64,000 nucleotides of DNA, from positions 62,001 through 126,000 of the forward strand of contig NZ_JAJNCL010000002.1 of the NCBI RefSeq assembly GCF_021025955.1, read 5' to 3'. This DNA comes from Rhodococcus qingshengii. GTDB lineage: Bacteria > Actinomycetota > Actinomycetes > Mycobacteriales > Mycobacteriaceae. Shown piece by piece: positions 35,450 to 45,860 of the stretch. Position 1 is the stretch's first letter, and every line of letters starts with the position of its first letter. The position numbers were made by a program, and so were the translations under genes. The notes beneath the pieces were generated by a model. The model was not told the origin of the DNA and ran no database searches. It saw nothing but the letters and a program-made list of their open reading frames with translations.

Positions 35450-36706
35450 TCAGACGACGAAGAGAGGCAAGGGAATTCCGCGATCTTCGAAGACGAAGGC
35501 CGCACCGGTACTGACCTTCGTAATGGCTACTTCGACGCATTCCGGAGCCGGAGCTTCGGTGATGTCCACGGCCAGAGAGAGTCCCGCGGCATCTTCGGCC
35601 ACCACTCTCACGGTGAAGTGCGGATTCACTCCGCGAACCAACGCCTGGAGGGCATCGAGATGCCCACTGTCCAACAAGGTCGGCCAACCGCCGTCGCGGT
35701 CGACAAGACCTTCTCTCGAGATCCACAGCTCCAGAGCATCGCCGTCGCGCCGAATCTCACTCTCCACGTACTGCTTCGGACTCAGCAAGGGGTGCACGGA
35801 CAGGACCAACGCCAGCGATTCCAGAGTCGAAGGAAGGCCGAGCGCATCTCTGATGCGCTGTGCGGCCACTCCTGCGATTCCCGTGAGTTGCTTCCGAGTG
35901 ATGTCGCGCGCCTTGTCCTCATCGACACGACGGCGAACCGCGGCCAGAAAACCCAACGCCAACAAGTGATGCTGCACGCAGATCTCCTCTGCGATACGAA
36001 CCAAGGCCGAACGTGAGAAGTCGGAGAACCTCAGGTCAGACAACAACGGCCCCGAATAGTCCGAACTACCGTCCCCTCCGTGATCGATCGGACTCAGCTC
36101 GACCGTCACCGCTTCAGTGCGTCCGATCTGCTCGGTGTGTGCAGTCATCACGGGAGGAGTGTGTGACGGGTCGATGACAACGGTCCAGGCGCAGTGCGGA
36201 TGTCGGTCCGCGGGTCTGCGCGGTGGTCGGTGAATCGGGCGGATCTGGGCGTGCGGGTTGGTCGCGATGGCAGTCGCATCAAAAGTCGGGTCCTCGATGT
36301 CGTGGCACATCGAAGTGACGAACTCGTCACCCAACGGCTCGACGTCCATGAGCGCTCCGCAATGATCAAGCCAGAATTCACCATGCAGCGGATCGTCGAC
36401 CCGGTATCGAAAATCCATGAACTGTGGCGGCGCGCCGATGTCGAGTTGTAGCCCTTTGAAAATCGTCACGACGTCGTCGCCCTCGTATCCGAGGGCCTTC
36501 TGCATGCGGCGGGTGTACCAGGGACTGACCGATTCCCATTCCTCGACGGCCACCTGCGCCATTCCTTCGCGGCCGAACTCGACGATCAGATGCGCCATGC
36601 CCGAGCGGTCGATGAGTTGCCCGCACAGGAGCAACTCGGGCACCAGCACGGCAAGGTCGCGCCGCGAGAGTGCCTCGAAGGAATCGCGCACCGACATCGG
36701 GCTCAC
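35450..36706 (-). CDS. Conserved protein of unknown function with His/Cys/Asp-rich motif
   Basis: A protein of about 418 residues that I do not recognise. The first half contains a dense, probably functional block: FWLDHCGALMDVEPLGDEF, then MCHDIEDPTFDAT and RPIHRPPR. The His, Cys and Asp residues there look like a metal or catalytic site. The second half is helical with no obvious motif. There is no signal peptide or membrane segment. The start is uncertain: GTG 36706 overlaps the upstream stop as GTGA, while ATG 36697 gives a slightly shorter form. It is embedded between the SnoaL-like gene and the FadD19-like ligase in the same strand train, so a role in the same pathway is likely. Confidence 0.8.
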   Translation of the reverse strand: MSPMSVRDSFEALSRRDLAVLVPELLLCGQLIDRSGMAHLIVEFGREGMAQVAVEEWESVSPWYTRRMQKALGYEGDDVVTIFKGLQLDIGAPPQFMDFRYRVDDPLHGEFWLDHCGALMDVEPLGDEFVTSMCHDIEDPTFDATAIATNPHAQIRPIHRPPRRPADRHPHCAWTVVIDPSHTPPVMTAHTEQIGRTEAVTVELSPIDHGGDGSSDYSGPLLSDLRFSDFSRSALVRIAEEICVQHHLLALGFLAAVRRRVDEDKARDITRKQLTGIAGVAAQRIRDALGLPSTLESLALVLSVHPLLSPKQYVESEIRRDGDALELWISREGLVDRDGGWPTLLDSGHLDALQALVRGVNPHFTVRVVAEDAAGLSLAVDITEAPAPECVEVAITKVSTGAAFVFEDRGIPLPLFVV

Positions 36707-37254
36707 CACAGCGGGACCGGCGCAGTGCCCACCGGATACCAGCCCGGTAGCGGGTCGCCCGAGATCGATCGCTGGATACGGCCCTGCATCCCCTTCGAGA
36801 GAGCATTGTTGCCGATCATCTCCATGAACAATGCCGACACGTTCCCGAAGTCGAAGAAGTCACGCTGCCAGGACCATTGGAAGTCCCCGCCGTAGCGGAA
36901 CCAACTTCCGCCGATACCGTAGACGGAGTAGTTGCTCCCGTCCTCACGCTTGGCGTCGGATATCTGCTTCCACAAGCCGATCACGTTTCCGCTGCGGTCG
37001 TCGATCACAAAGTCTTGATACGGATACTCCCAGCCTTCGAGGCCCTTCATCTCGAGACCGAGCGCGACTTCACGAATCTCCTCGCGGCCCACCGCCATGA
37101 AATCCTGCTTGGGACCGTAGTTCCACCCGTACGTGGCGTCCTCGGTGTACATGTCCGCCAACGGTTTCCAATCACCGGCGGCTTCGGCCTTCTTGTTCGC
37201 CTCGATCCAGCGTTGGACCATCTCGTCGAGCTCTGCGCGGTCGAAACCCGTCAT
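36703..37254 (-). CDS. SnoaL/NTF2-like protein
   Basis: A 183-residue protein with the NTF2-like cone fold pattern: AELDEMVQRWIEANKKAEAAGDWKPLADMYTEDATYGW at the start, then strands WEYPYQDFVIDDRSGNVIGLWK and a WSWQRDFFDFGNV end. Such proteins act as small isomerases, cyclases or dehydratases, including steroid isomerases, or as binding proteins. ATG 37254 is preceded by GAGGAAG. From memory, Rv0762c in M. tuberculosis has the same size and position next to the cyp51 ferredoxin. Activity unknown. Confidence 0.82.
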   Translation of the reverse strand: MTGFDRAELDEMVQRWIEANKKAEAAGDWKPLADMYTEDATYGWNYGPKQDFMAVGREEIREVALGLEMKGLEGWEYPYQDFVIDDRSGNVIGLWKQISDAKREDGSNYSVYGIGGSWFRYGGDFQWSWQRDFFDFGNVSALFMEMIGNNALSKGMQGRIQRSISGDPLPGWYPVGTAPVPLW

Positions 37255-37291
37255 CTGAACTTCCTCCCTCGAGCACATGAATTCGCTGCAA

Positions 37292-38876
<1,585 letters not shown>

Positions 38877-38880
<4 letters not shown>

Positions 38881-39683
38881 GTCGTCTCCTGTGAGTTCGC
38901 AGTGGGAAGTTTGTCCAGTGGTGCCTCGGGCTGAACTTCGACGAGCACGATGTGAGCCCCGCGCGGCGCCGACACGACGGCGACGATGGCATTGGCGATG
39001 TCCGAGGCACGCAGAAAGTAACCGTGGCGGGCAAACCCCCACTTGCTCCACGATTCCCCGACCGGCCCGATGATCTCGGGCGTCGTGTCCATGCCCATGC
39101 CGGTCAGTGTCGGCCCGGGCCGCACGATCGACGCGCGAATACCTTTACCCTCCAGTTCCATTCGCATCTGGCGTCCCATGGCTTCGAGTCCGGCTTTGGC
39201 TGCGTCGTACGCACCCATGAGCGGCCTCTGACGTTCAGCGCAGTCCGAGCCGATCAGAACGAAGTCACCACGCTGACGTTGACGCATACCGGGGAGAACG
39301 CGGTGCGCCAATCGCTGCGCGCCAACGAGGTGGACTTGAATTTGCCGGAGAAACGCCTCGGGATCCATCTCGTCCGCGGCGCCGAATTCGAGGTCACCGG
39401 CACCGGAGACGACGATCTCGGTGGGACCGTGCACCGCCTCCGCTGCCGAGACGAATCCGTCGACCGAATCACCGTCGGTGACGTCGAGGAAGTGTGCGTA
39501 GGCCTCGCCGCCATTACTGCGGATCTTCTCGGCAATGGCCTCGCACTCTGCTAGTCGACGCGCACCGAGTGCAACGGGGTGGCCGAGTTCAGCCAGGGCA
39601 TACGCGGTAGCGGTACCGATTCCCGACGACGCACCACTGATCAGTGCGGGCCGGCGAGCCGGGTTGGGTTCGAAACGAGGCAT
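38877..39683 (-). CDS. Short-chain dehydrogenase/reductase (Rv0765c-like)
   Basis: A 268-residue classical SDR. The cofactor loop is ALISGASSGIGTA; the active site is Ser in VLIGSDCAERQ and YDAAK, with Tyr and Lys in the standard spacing. It lies between cyp51 and cyp123, as Rv0765c does in M. tuberculosis. It may oxidise or reduce a sterol alcohol or ketone, or process a P450 product. The start ATG 39683 shares one base with the cyp123 stop (TGATG). The substrate is unknown. Confidence 0.92.
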
Positions 39684-40888
39684 CAGCGCACCTGCACTTT
39701 CACGGGTAGGGCCGCAAAGCCCCGAACATTGGTCGAATGAACACGTTCGATTCCGGACTTGTCGACCTCGTAGCTGCTGACCCGACGGCCGAATTCTGCG
39801 AGGGCGATCTTGGCTTCGAGCTTTGCGAGGTGGGCGCCGAGGCAAAAGTGAACGCCGCCACCGAAACTGGCAAGCTTGCCGGACGAGCTTCGACCGATCT
39901 GGAAGCTGTCCGCGTCTTCGAACACGTCCGCATCACGATTGGCCGAACCGATCAGGAGCAATACCTTCTCTCCCGCGGGAATGGTGCGCCCGTGATATTC
40001 GAGGTCGACAACACTCGTTCTCGCCACGATCTGGCTCGACGTGTCGTAGCGGAGGGTCTCTTCCACCCACTCCGAGGCTCGTTCGGGATCGTCGAGCACG
40101 GGTGTGATCTGTGCGCGGTGGTGCGAGCCCCAGTACAGGGCGTTTCCGAGAAGCTTGGTCGTGGTTTCGTTTCCCGCCACCACCATCAAGAACATGAACC
40201 CGAGGATCTCCTGATCCGAGAGCTTGTCTCCGTCGATCTCGGCGTCGAGCAACGCCGAGGTCAGATCGTCCGTCCGCGCTCGCCGACGCTGCGCGATCAT
40301 GTCCTTGTAGTAGCCCATCAAACTGATCGAGGCTTCCACCGCTGGTTGCGGGACGTCGAGGACACCCGCCTCCCGATGTACCACCAGGTCCGCCTTACGC
40401 CGCAGTTCGGCTCGATCGGGTTCGGGAACTCCCATGAGCTCGGAGATGACGTCCATCGGCAGCTTTCCCGCCACCTCCGTAATCCAGTCGAACTCCCCCG
40501 CGTCGAGCGCAGGTATCAGGTGTTGCTTCGTCAGTTCGAGTATCCGTCCGTCGAGTTCTGCAACCCGTCGCGGTGTGAATCCGCGAGAGACCAACTGGCG
40601 CAACCGCATATGGCGAGGGTCGTCCATCGCGAGAAACGACATCACATAGTGTGCGTGTGGCCCGTATGCCGCGGGATCGAGAGACACTCCGTTTGCGCTC
40701 GACAGGCGCTTGTTGTCCTTGAACCCCGCGACCACGTCCGTGTACCGCGACAACGCCCAGAAGCCCACGTCCGGATTGTGATAGAGCGGGGATTCCTCGC
40801 GCAGACGCTTGTACGTCGGATACGGGTCGTCGTGGAAGTGGTAGTCGTACGGATTGAAGACCACCGGATCGATCAAAGCTTCTGTCAT
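39683..40888 (-). CDS. cyp123: Cytochrome P450 CYP123-like
   Basis: A 401-residue P450 that follows M. tuberculosis CYP123 (Rv0766c) along its length as I recall it: DPYPTYKRLREESPLYHN, LAMDDPRHMRLRQLVSRGFTPRR, LVVAGNETTTKLLGNALYW (I-helix), ETLRYDTSSQIVART (ExxR) and the haem loop FGGGVHFCLGAHLAKLEA with ligand Cys349. The physiological substrate of the family is unknown. ATG 40888 overlaps the tetR2 stop (ATGA), so it is cotranscribed with its probable regulator. Confidence 0.93.
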   Translation of the reverse strand: MTEALIDPVVFNPYDYHFHDDPYPTYKRLREESPLYHNPDVGFWALSRYTDVVAGFKDNKRLSSANGVSLDPAAYGPHAHYVMSFLAMDDPRHMRLRQLVSRGFTPRRVAELDGRILELTKQHLIPALDAGEFDWITEVAGKLPMDVISELMGVPEPDRAELRRKADLVVHREAGVLDVPQPAVEASISLMGYYKDMIAQRRRARTDDLTSALLDAEIDGDKLSDQEILGFMFLMVVAGNETTTKLLGNALYWGSHHRAQITPVLDDPERASEWVEETLRYDTSSQIVARTSVVDLEYHGRTIPAGEKVLLLIGSANRDADVFEDADSFQIGRSSSGKLASFGGGVHFCLGAHLAKLEAKIALAEFGRRVSSYEVDKSGIERVHSTNVRGFAALPVKVQVR

Positions 40889-41490
40889 GATTTCTCCAGG
40901 ATCAGTAGTGCGGATGCCTCGAGGCGTCCGGCAATTTGCGCGTAGGTTCCGTACCCGATACCTGCGCGCAGAAGCGCTCCCGCATAGAGCATTTCGAGCG
41001 CTTCCAGCACTTCGGGCTCCCCATTCGGATCCAAGGCCGAGGCGAGTCTGCGGTGGATCTCGAACCCGATCCGGCCGCGGAGATGTTCCACTTCCGGATC
41101 GGTACCGAGCAGGGCGTTGGTCACGGCCGCAGACACCTCCGGTTCGTCCGCGAGAAGCAGCGCGATGTTGCGAAGCACAGACAGCACGTGCGCGGTGCGA
41201 TCCAGTCCGGCACCGTCGGGCGCCGACGACCCCTGAAGTCTTCGCCAGAAGACCTCGGCGACCAGATGCTCCTTGGACGCGAAGTACGTGTAGGCGGTGG
41301 CAGTTCCCACGCCGGCCTCGGCCGCAACCGAACGGATAGTCAGACCGGAAAACTCCTGTTCGCGTAATACTTTCACGGTTGCTTCGGCCAGTCTGGCTAC
41401 GGTCTCCGCCTGTTTGCCCGTGAGGCGCCGACGGGTGGATTCGTAGACAACCGATCCCCCGCCACTTCGCTCGCCCTGTTTGCTGGACAC
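40885..41490 (-). CDS. TetR-family regulator 2 (Rv0767c-like)
   Basis: A 201-residue TetR protein starting MSSKQGERSGG, with helix-turn-helix LTIRSVAAEAGVGTATAYTYFASKEHLVAEVFWRRL. It is paralogous to the TetR at 22364 and has the place of Rv0767c upstream of cyp123. I chose the GTG at 41490, which lies in the shared operator in the same phase as the ATG of tetR1; no Shine-Dalgarno precedes it. It is the first gene of the minus-strand train that runs through cyp51, cyp125 and the Mce genes. It likely represses its own operon and perhaps the ALDH operon. Confidence 0.93.
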   Translation of the reverse strand: MSSKQGERSGGGSVVYESTRRRLTGKQAETVARLAEATVKVLREQEFSGLTIRSVAAEAGVGTATAYTYFASKEHLVAEVFWRRLQGSSAPDGAGLDRTAHVLSVLRNIALLLADEPEVSAAVTNALLGTDPEVEHLRGRIGFEIHRRLASALDPNGEPEVLEALEMLYAGALLRAGIGYGTYAQIAGRLEASALLILEKS

Positions 41491-41504
41491 GTGTCTGGAC
41501 GTTA
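41483..41504 (-). promoter_or_regulatory. Leaderless promoter with embedded operator, copy 2 (tetR2)
   Basis: On the minus strand TAACGT (-10-like hexamer, 41504-41499) is followed by CCAGACACGTGTCCAG (41498-41483), with the GTG start of tetR2 at 41490, 8 nt after the hexamer. It differs from copy 3 by one base in the 16-mer. A further half-site, GTGTCCAGG, lies at about 41515-41523. Confidence 0.75.
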
Positions 41505-41587
41505 CTACAGCGTCGTGTCCAGGGCAACGAAACGGCAAAACTCCGAAAATTCACCGCCGACAGGCAGCAGCACGGCGAAAAGTTTTA

Positions 41588-42445
41588 CTACAGACCGATC
41601 TTCATCCCGGCACCTGCGTCGACGCGCAGTTGCTGACCAGTCACGAAACGCGACTCGTCGGAGGACAGGTACACGACTGCATGCGAGATGTCCGCGGGCT
41701 CGACCCACGGAGTCGGCATCGCCTGCATGAACGGGAACGTCACTGCCGCATCCTCGGCGGTCGGATTCTCGAGATCAGGACGGAACGTCCGGTACATCGG
41801 CATGCTCTGCAACATGTAGGTGTTCACGTTGGTCGGGTGAATCGCGTTGACTCGAATGGAGCTTGGCCCAAGGGTCAGCGCCAACGAACTGGTGTAGACC
41901 TGAATCAGCTTCTTGGCCAAGCCGTATCCGTCTCCTCCCGGACCCTGGAGCGCCTGCTGACCGTTGAATCCGGTCTGCGGCACCAGGCCGGCGACAGATC
42001 CGATCGCGATGATCGAACCCCCTTCGCCGAGATACTTCATCGACGCGTGCACCGTATTGACGACACCAAGAAAGTTCACGTCGAACGCGTCGACAAATCC
42101 TGCGTTGGACACTTGCTTGCCGAGCGGACAGATACCGGCATTCGCCACGACGACATGCAGTCCGCCCAATTGGCTCACCGCCTCCGCCAGGGCCGTTTCG
42201 AGTCCGGTGCGATCGCGGACGTCGACCCGGGCCGCCACCACCTGCTGCCCAGTCTCTTTCACCAGTCGAGCCGTCTCCTCGAGATCGGCGGGACTGGCGA
42301 GTGGGTACTCGTTACTGGCGATGTCGGCACACAGGTCGAAGGCGATGACATGCGCGCCCTCGCGTGCCAGGTGGACGGCATGACTGCGCCCCTGACCTCG
42401 CGCAGCGCCGGTCACGAGCACCACTTTTCCGTCAACTCTGTTCAT
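41588..42445 (-). CDS. Mycofactocin-coupled SDR-family oxidoreductase
   Basis: A 285-residue SDR of the subfamily that keeps its nicotinamide bound and is linked to the redox cofactor mycofactocin (TIGR03971 type). Diagnostic stretches are VLVTGAARGQGRSHAVHLAREGA, the extended insert after FDLCADI, and YGLAKKLIQVYTSSLAL with the active-site Tyr-x-x-x-Lys. ATG 42445 has GAGGAG upstream. It stands alone on the minus strand between tetR2 and the divergent ALDH operon. By analogy it oxidises an alcohol formed in this pathway and passes electrons to mycofactocin; the mycofactocin genes are not in the window. Confidence 0.88.
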   Translation of the reverse strand: MNRVDGKVVLVTGAARGQGRSHAVHLAREGAHVIAFDLCADIASNEYPLASPADLEETARLVKETGQQVVAARVDVRDRTGLETALAEAVSQLGGLHVVVANAGICPLGKQVSNAGFVDAFDVNFLGVVNTVHASMKYLGEGGSIIAIGSVAGLVPQTGFNGQQALQGPGGDGYGLAKKLIQVYTSSLALTLGPSSIRVNAIHPTNVNTYMLQSMPMYRTFRPDLENPTAEDAAVTFPFMQAMPTPWVEPADISHAVVYLSSDESRFVTGQQLRVDAGAGMKIGL

Positions 42446-42605
42446 TCGACTACTCCTCTGCAGGTATGGACGGTGTGGTGAACCGTAGCGGCGCCTCACC
42501 GGACATGAGGCGCTTTTCGGCGAGGCCGATCCACCGACTCTCGAAACAGCTTGGCTCGAAATCTCTTATGCCCCAAAAACCATTGCCTCAACCCCAAGTG
42601 TGAAC

Positions 42606-42627
42606 TAGAGTCCAGACACATGTCCAG
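42606..42627 (+). promoter_or_regulatory. Leaderless promoter with embedded operator, copy 3 (ALDH operon)
   Basis: TAGAGT (42606-42611) is followed by CCAGACACATGTCCAG (42612-42627). The embedded ATG at 42620 is 8 nt past the hexamer, exactly as in the two tetR copies, but here it opens a nine-codon mini-ORF instead of a regulator gene. Confidence 0.75.
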
Positions 42628-42649
42628 AAAGAGAGGGCTCGCGCTATGA
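42620..42649 (+). CDS. Nine-codon leader ORF coupled to the aldehyde dehydrogenase gene
   Basis: ATG 42620 to TGA 42649 encodes MSRKRGLAL. Its first codons parallel the TetR starts (MSGK and MSSK). Its stop overlaps the ALDH start as ATGA, and AGAGAGGG inside it would serve as ribosome site for the ALDH. It is either a real leader cistron or the remnant of a duplicated tetR promoter and start. Too short to judge by coding statistics. Confidence 0.4.
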   Translation: MSRKRGLAL

Positions 42650-44112
42650 CGCTTCGACCCGCAGACAGTTCTGCACTTCTCGTCGACGGAAAGCTGATTC
42701 CCGGATCCGGCGGAACCTTCGAAGTTTTCAATCCGGCAACAGAGGAACTGATCGGCCGCGCTGCCGAAGGCACCGCCGCGGACATGGATGCGGCCATCGC
42801 CGCTGCACGCCGTGCATTCGACGGCACCGAGTGGGCACGCGACCACGAATTTCGCGCTCGCTGCCTGCGCCAACTGTGCGACGCACTCCAGTCCCACATA
42901 GAAGAACTACGTGAGATCACTGTGGCCGAGGTGGGCGCGCCCGTCATGCTGACGACCGGCCCACAACTCGAGGGCCCGATCGAAGATCTTCGCTACTGGG
43001 CCGACCTGATCGAATCCTATGCGTGGGAACAAGATCTCGGGCACGCGTCACCCATGGGCATACCCACCCATCGCCGATTACTCAAAGAAGCAGTCGGCGT
43101 CGTAGGTGCGATCACACCGTGGAACTTCCCGCACCAGATCAATTTCGCCAAACTCGGTCCCGCCCTCGCAGCCGGCAACACCATCGTTCTCAAACCCGCA
43201 CCAGACACACCCTGGTGCGCTGCGTTGGTCGCCAAGGTGATCGCCGAAGAAACCGAGATCCCCGCCGGAGTCGTCAACGTAGTGACGTCCACGGATCATT
43301 CACTCGGCGCACAATTGTGCAGCGACCCGCGGGTCGATCTGGTGTCCTTCACCGGTTCCACCGCCACCGGACGCGCGGTCATGGGCTCTGCCGCCCAGAC
43401 ACTCAAGAAAGTCTTCCTCGAGCTCGGGGGCAAGTCGGCATTCATCGTCCTCGACGATGCGGACATCAAGGGTGCATGCTCGGTTGCAGCGTTCTCCGTC
43501 TGTGTTCACGCCGGTCAGGGCTGCGCGCTCAGTACCAGGCTTCTGGTGCCGCGCAGTCGGTACGACGATGCTCTGGCTGCAGCGTCCACAGCGATGTCCG
43601 GTATTCGGGCAGGTGACCCCAGTGCCCGCGGAACGGTGTGCGGCCCAGTCATCTCGGCGCGCCAGCGCGAGAGGGTGGAGAGCTATCTCGCGCTCGCCGC
43701 CGAAGAGGGCGGTACGTTCGTCACGGGTGGTGGGCGTCCTGCCGGTCACAAAAGCGGTTTCTTCGTCGAGCCCACTCTCATTGCCGGGCTGGACAACTCG
43801 TCGCGGGTAGCGCAAGAGGAAATCTTCGGACCCGTCCTCGTGATCATTCCCTACGAAAACGACGACGACGCCATCCGGATCGCCAACGATTCACCCTACG
43901 GACTGTCCGGGTCGGTGTGGGGCACCGATCCCGATCGCATCGCGCACGTCGTAGCGGGTGTCAGAACCGGAACGCTGAGCGTCAACGGCGGCGTCTGGTA
44001 CTCGGCCGATGCACCGTTCGGTGGCTACAAACAATCCGGGATCGGCCGCGAAATGGGTCTCGCAGGTTTCGAGGAATACCTCGAAACCAAGCTCGTCGCT
44101 TCACCTTCCTGA
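42646..44112 (+). CDS. Aldehyde dehydrogenase (Rv0768/aldA-like)
   Basis: A 488-residue NAD(P)-dependent aldehyde dehydrogenase. Hallmarks are TPWNFPHQINFAKLGPALAAGN, the catalytic glutamate in LELGGKSAF, the nucleophilic cysteine in HAGQGCALSTR and the C-terminal PFGGYKQSGIGREMG. It oxidises an aldehyde to an acid; in context this might be formaldehyde- or side-chain-derived, or an aldehyde made by the SDRs. It is the first full gene of a five-gene plus-strand train. The start ATG 42646 overlaps the stop of a mini-ORF (ATGA). Confidence 0.94.
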   Translation: MTLRPADSSALLVDGKLIPGSGGTFEVFNPATEELIGRAAEGTAADMDAAIAAARRAFDGTEWARDHEFRARCLRQLCDALQSHIEELREITVAEVGAPVMLTTGPQLEGPIEDLRYWADLIESYAWEQDLGHASPMGIPTHRRLLKEAVGVVGAITPWNFPHQINFAKLGPALAAGNTIVLKPAPDTPWCAALVAKVIAEETEIPAGVVNVVTSTDHSLGAQLCSDPRVDLVSFTGSTATGRAVMGSAAQTLKKVFLELGGKSAFIVLDDADIKGACSVAAFSVCVHAGQGCALSTRLLVPRSRYDDALAAASTAMSGIRAGDPSARGTVCGPVISARQRERVESYLALAAEEGGTFVTGGGRPAGHKSGFFVEPTLIAGLDNSSRVAQEEIFGPVLVIIPYENDDDAIRIANDSPYGLSGSVWGTDPDRIAHVVAGVRTGTLSVNGGVWYSADAPFGGYKQSGIGREMGLAGFEEYLETKLVASPS

Positions 44113-44163
44113 CATTCACACCCCCACCATCACCGCAGATCATCACCACGAAAGTAGGTCGAC

Positions 44164-44913
44164 ATGGGACGTTTCGACGGTCGCACTGCGATAGTCACCG
44201 GCGCGGCGCAGGGCATCGGGGAGGCGTACGCTCGCGCGTTGGCCACGGAGGGCGCCAACGTGGTGATCGCCGACCTCAATCGCGAACTCGGCGAAGCTGT
44301 CGCAAAACAGATCACCGCGGACGGAGGGCGCGCGGTGTTCAAGGACGTCGACGTTGCCGACGGGGAATCGACTGCGGCACTTGCCGAGTTCACGATCGAG
44401 CAGTTCGGCAGCATCGAGCATTTGGTGAACAACGCTGCCATCTACGGCGGAATGAAGATCGATTCCCTGTTGACCGTCGACTGGGACTACTACCGAAAGT
44501 TCATGAGCGTCAACATGGACGGTGCATTGCAGGTGTGCCGCGCCGTCGTACCTCACATGCGGGAGAAGGGTGGCTCGATCGTCAACCAGTCCTCCACGGC
44601 AGCCTGGCTGTACTCGAACTACTACGGATTAGCGAAAGCCGGGGTCAACAGCCTGACGCAACAGCTCGCGACCGAACTCGGCTGGTCGAACATCCGCATC
44701 AACGCCATAGCTCCCGGTCCCATCGACACCGAGGCGACTCGAACCGTCACCCCCGGCAACATCGTCAAGGACATGATCAAGCGAATACCGTTGCAGCGCA
44801 TGGGAACACCTGAGGATCTTGTCGGAATGTGCCTGTTCCTCCTCTCGGACGACGCAGGCTGGGTGACCGGGCAGATCTTCAACGTCGACGGCGGGCAGGT
44901 GTACCGGTCGTGA
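44164..44913 (+). CDS. Short-chain dehydrogenase/reductase (Rv0769-like)
   Basis: A 249-residue classical SDR: cofactor loop AIVTGAAQGIGEAYA, NNAAIYGG, active-site Ser in NQSSTAAWL and YYGLAK (Tyr-x-x-x-Lys), and the C-terminal GQIFNVDGGQVYRS. It is 51 bp after the ALDH gene and overlaps the next gene by GTGA. Same place as Rv0769 in M. tuberculosis. Substrate unknown; likely an alcohol or ketone intermediate of the island's pathway. Confidence 0.93.
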   Translation: MGRFDGRTAIVTGAAQGIGEAYARALATEGANVVIADLNRELGEAVAKQITADGGRAVFKDVDVADGESTAALAEFTIEQFGSIEHLVNNAAIYGGMKIDSLLTVDWDYYRKFMSVNMDGALQVCRAVVPHMREKGGSIVNQSSTAAWLYSNYYGLAKAGVNSLTQQLATELGWSNIRINAIAPGPIDTEATRTVTPGNIVKDMIKRIPLQRMGTPEDLVGMCLFLLSDDAGWVTGQIFNVDGGQVYRS

Positions 44914-45860
44914 CGGAATCCGCTTCTGAGCCCCGCTCGTCGAAATCCAGCTCTTCGAAACCCCGTCTGGGGTACATCGGTCTGGGCAACATGGGTGCGC
45001 CCATGGCGACGCGCCTCCTGGACTGGCCGGGAGGGCTCGTGGTTTGTGATGCACGCCCCGAAGCGCTCGAACCGTTCACCACCGCGGGTGCAGGCGCAGC
45101 ATCGACGCCCGCCGAGGTAGCTGCGCGCGCGAGCATCATCTCCGTCACGGTGCTCTACGACGCGCAGGTCCGCGACGTCGTCGACGGGCCGCACGGGATC
45201 CTGACGACTGCACAGCCGGGAACCGTCGTCGCGATTCACTCGACCATCTCGGACACCACGGCGGTGGAACTCGCTCGTATCTGCGAGGCGCGTGGTGTTC
45301 TGCTGATCGATGCGCCGATCAGCGGCGGTGCGGGCGGTGCCACCCAGGGCAGGCTGGCGGTGATGATCGGTGGATCGGAGGAGGCGTTCGAGGCCGTCCG
45401 TGAGCCATTCGGATCCTGGGCCGGACTGGTGGTTCATGCCGGTGATGTCGGCGCAGGAACTCGAATGAAGCTCGCACGCAACCTTCTTCATTTCGTCTCG
45501 TTCACCGCCACGACCGAGGCTGCGCGACTCGCCGAGGCTGCAGGACTGAATCTCCGCACGCTCGGAAAGGTCGTCAGGCATACCGATGCCATCACCGGTG
45601 GCGCCGGCGCGATCATGCTTCGCGACACCACTGCACCGGTGTCGGAGGATGATCCGTGGTTCTCGATACTGCAGCACGTTCGCAATCTCGGGGAGAAGGA
45701 CTTGGCCTTGGCCATCGACCTCGGTGACCGGCTGAATCTCGAACTGCCGCTCGCGCACCTTGCACTCTCCGGACTCGGCGTCGGACTCGGCGTCGATAAC
45801 GGAGACGGAGACGGAGACGGCGAACCTTCACCGGCATCTACGACACGGGAGCACGCATGA
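44910..45860 (+). CDS. NAD(P)-dependent beta-hydroxyacid dehydrogenase-like protein (Rv0770-like)
   Basis: A 316-residue member of the 6-phosphogluconate/3-hydroxyisobutyrate dehydrogenase family. It has the Rossmann loop LGYIGLGNMGAPMATRL, the substrate loop DAPISGGAGGATQGRLAVM and the catalytic-lysine region AGTRMKLARNLLHF. The first 17 residues are Ser/Lys/Glu-rich and the last 20 contain a DGDGDGDG run, both probably disordered. The GTG start at 44910 overlaps the upstream stop (GTGA). Its likely reaction is oxidation of a beta-hydroxy acid. Confidence 0.9.
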   Translation: MTESASEPRSSKSSSSKPRLGYIGLGNMGAPMATRLLDWPGGLVVCDARPEALEPFTTAGAGAASTPAEVAARASIISVTVLYDAQVRDVVDGPHGILTTAQPGTVVAIHSTISDTTAVELARICEARGVLLIDAPISGGAGGATQGRLAVMIGGSEEAFEAVREPFGSWAGLVVHAGDVGAGTRMKLARNLLHFVSFTATTEAARLAEAAGLNLRTLGKVVRHTDAITGGAGAIMLRDTTAPVSEDDPWFSILQHVRNLGEKDLALAIDLGDRLNLELPLAHLALSGLGVGLGVDNGDGDGDGEPSPASTTREHA

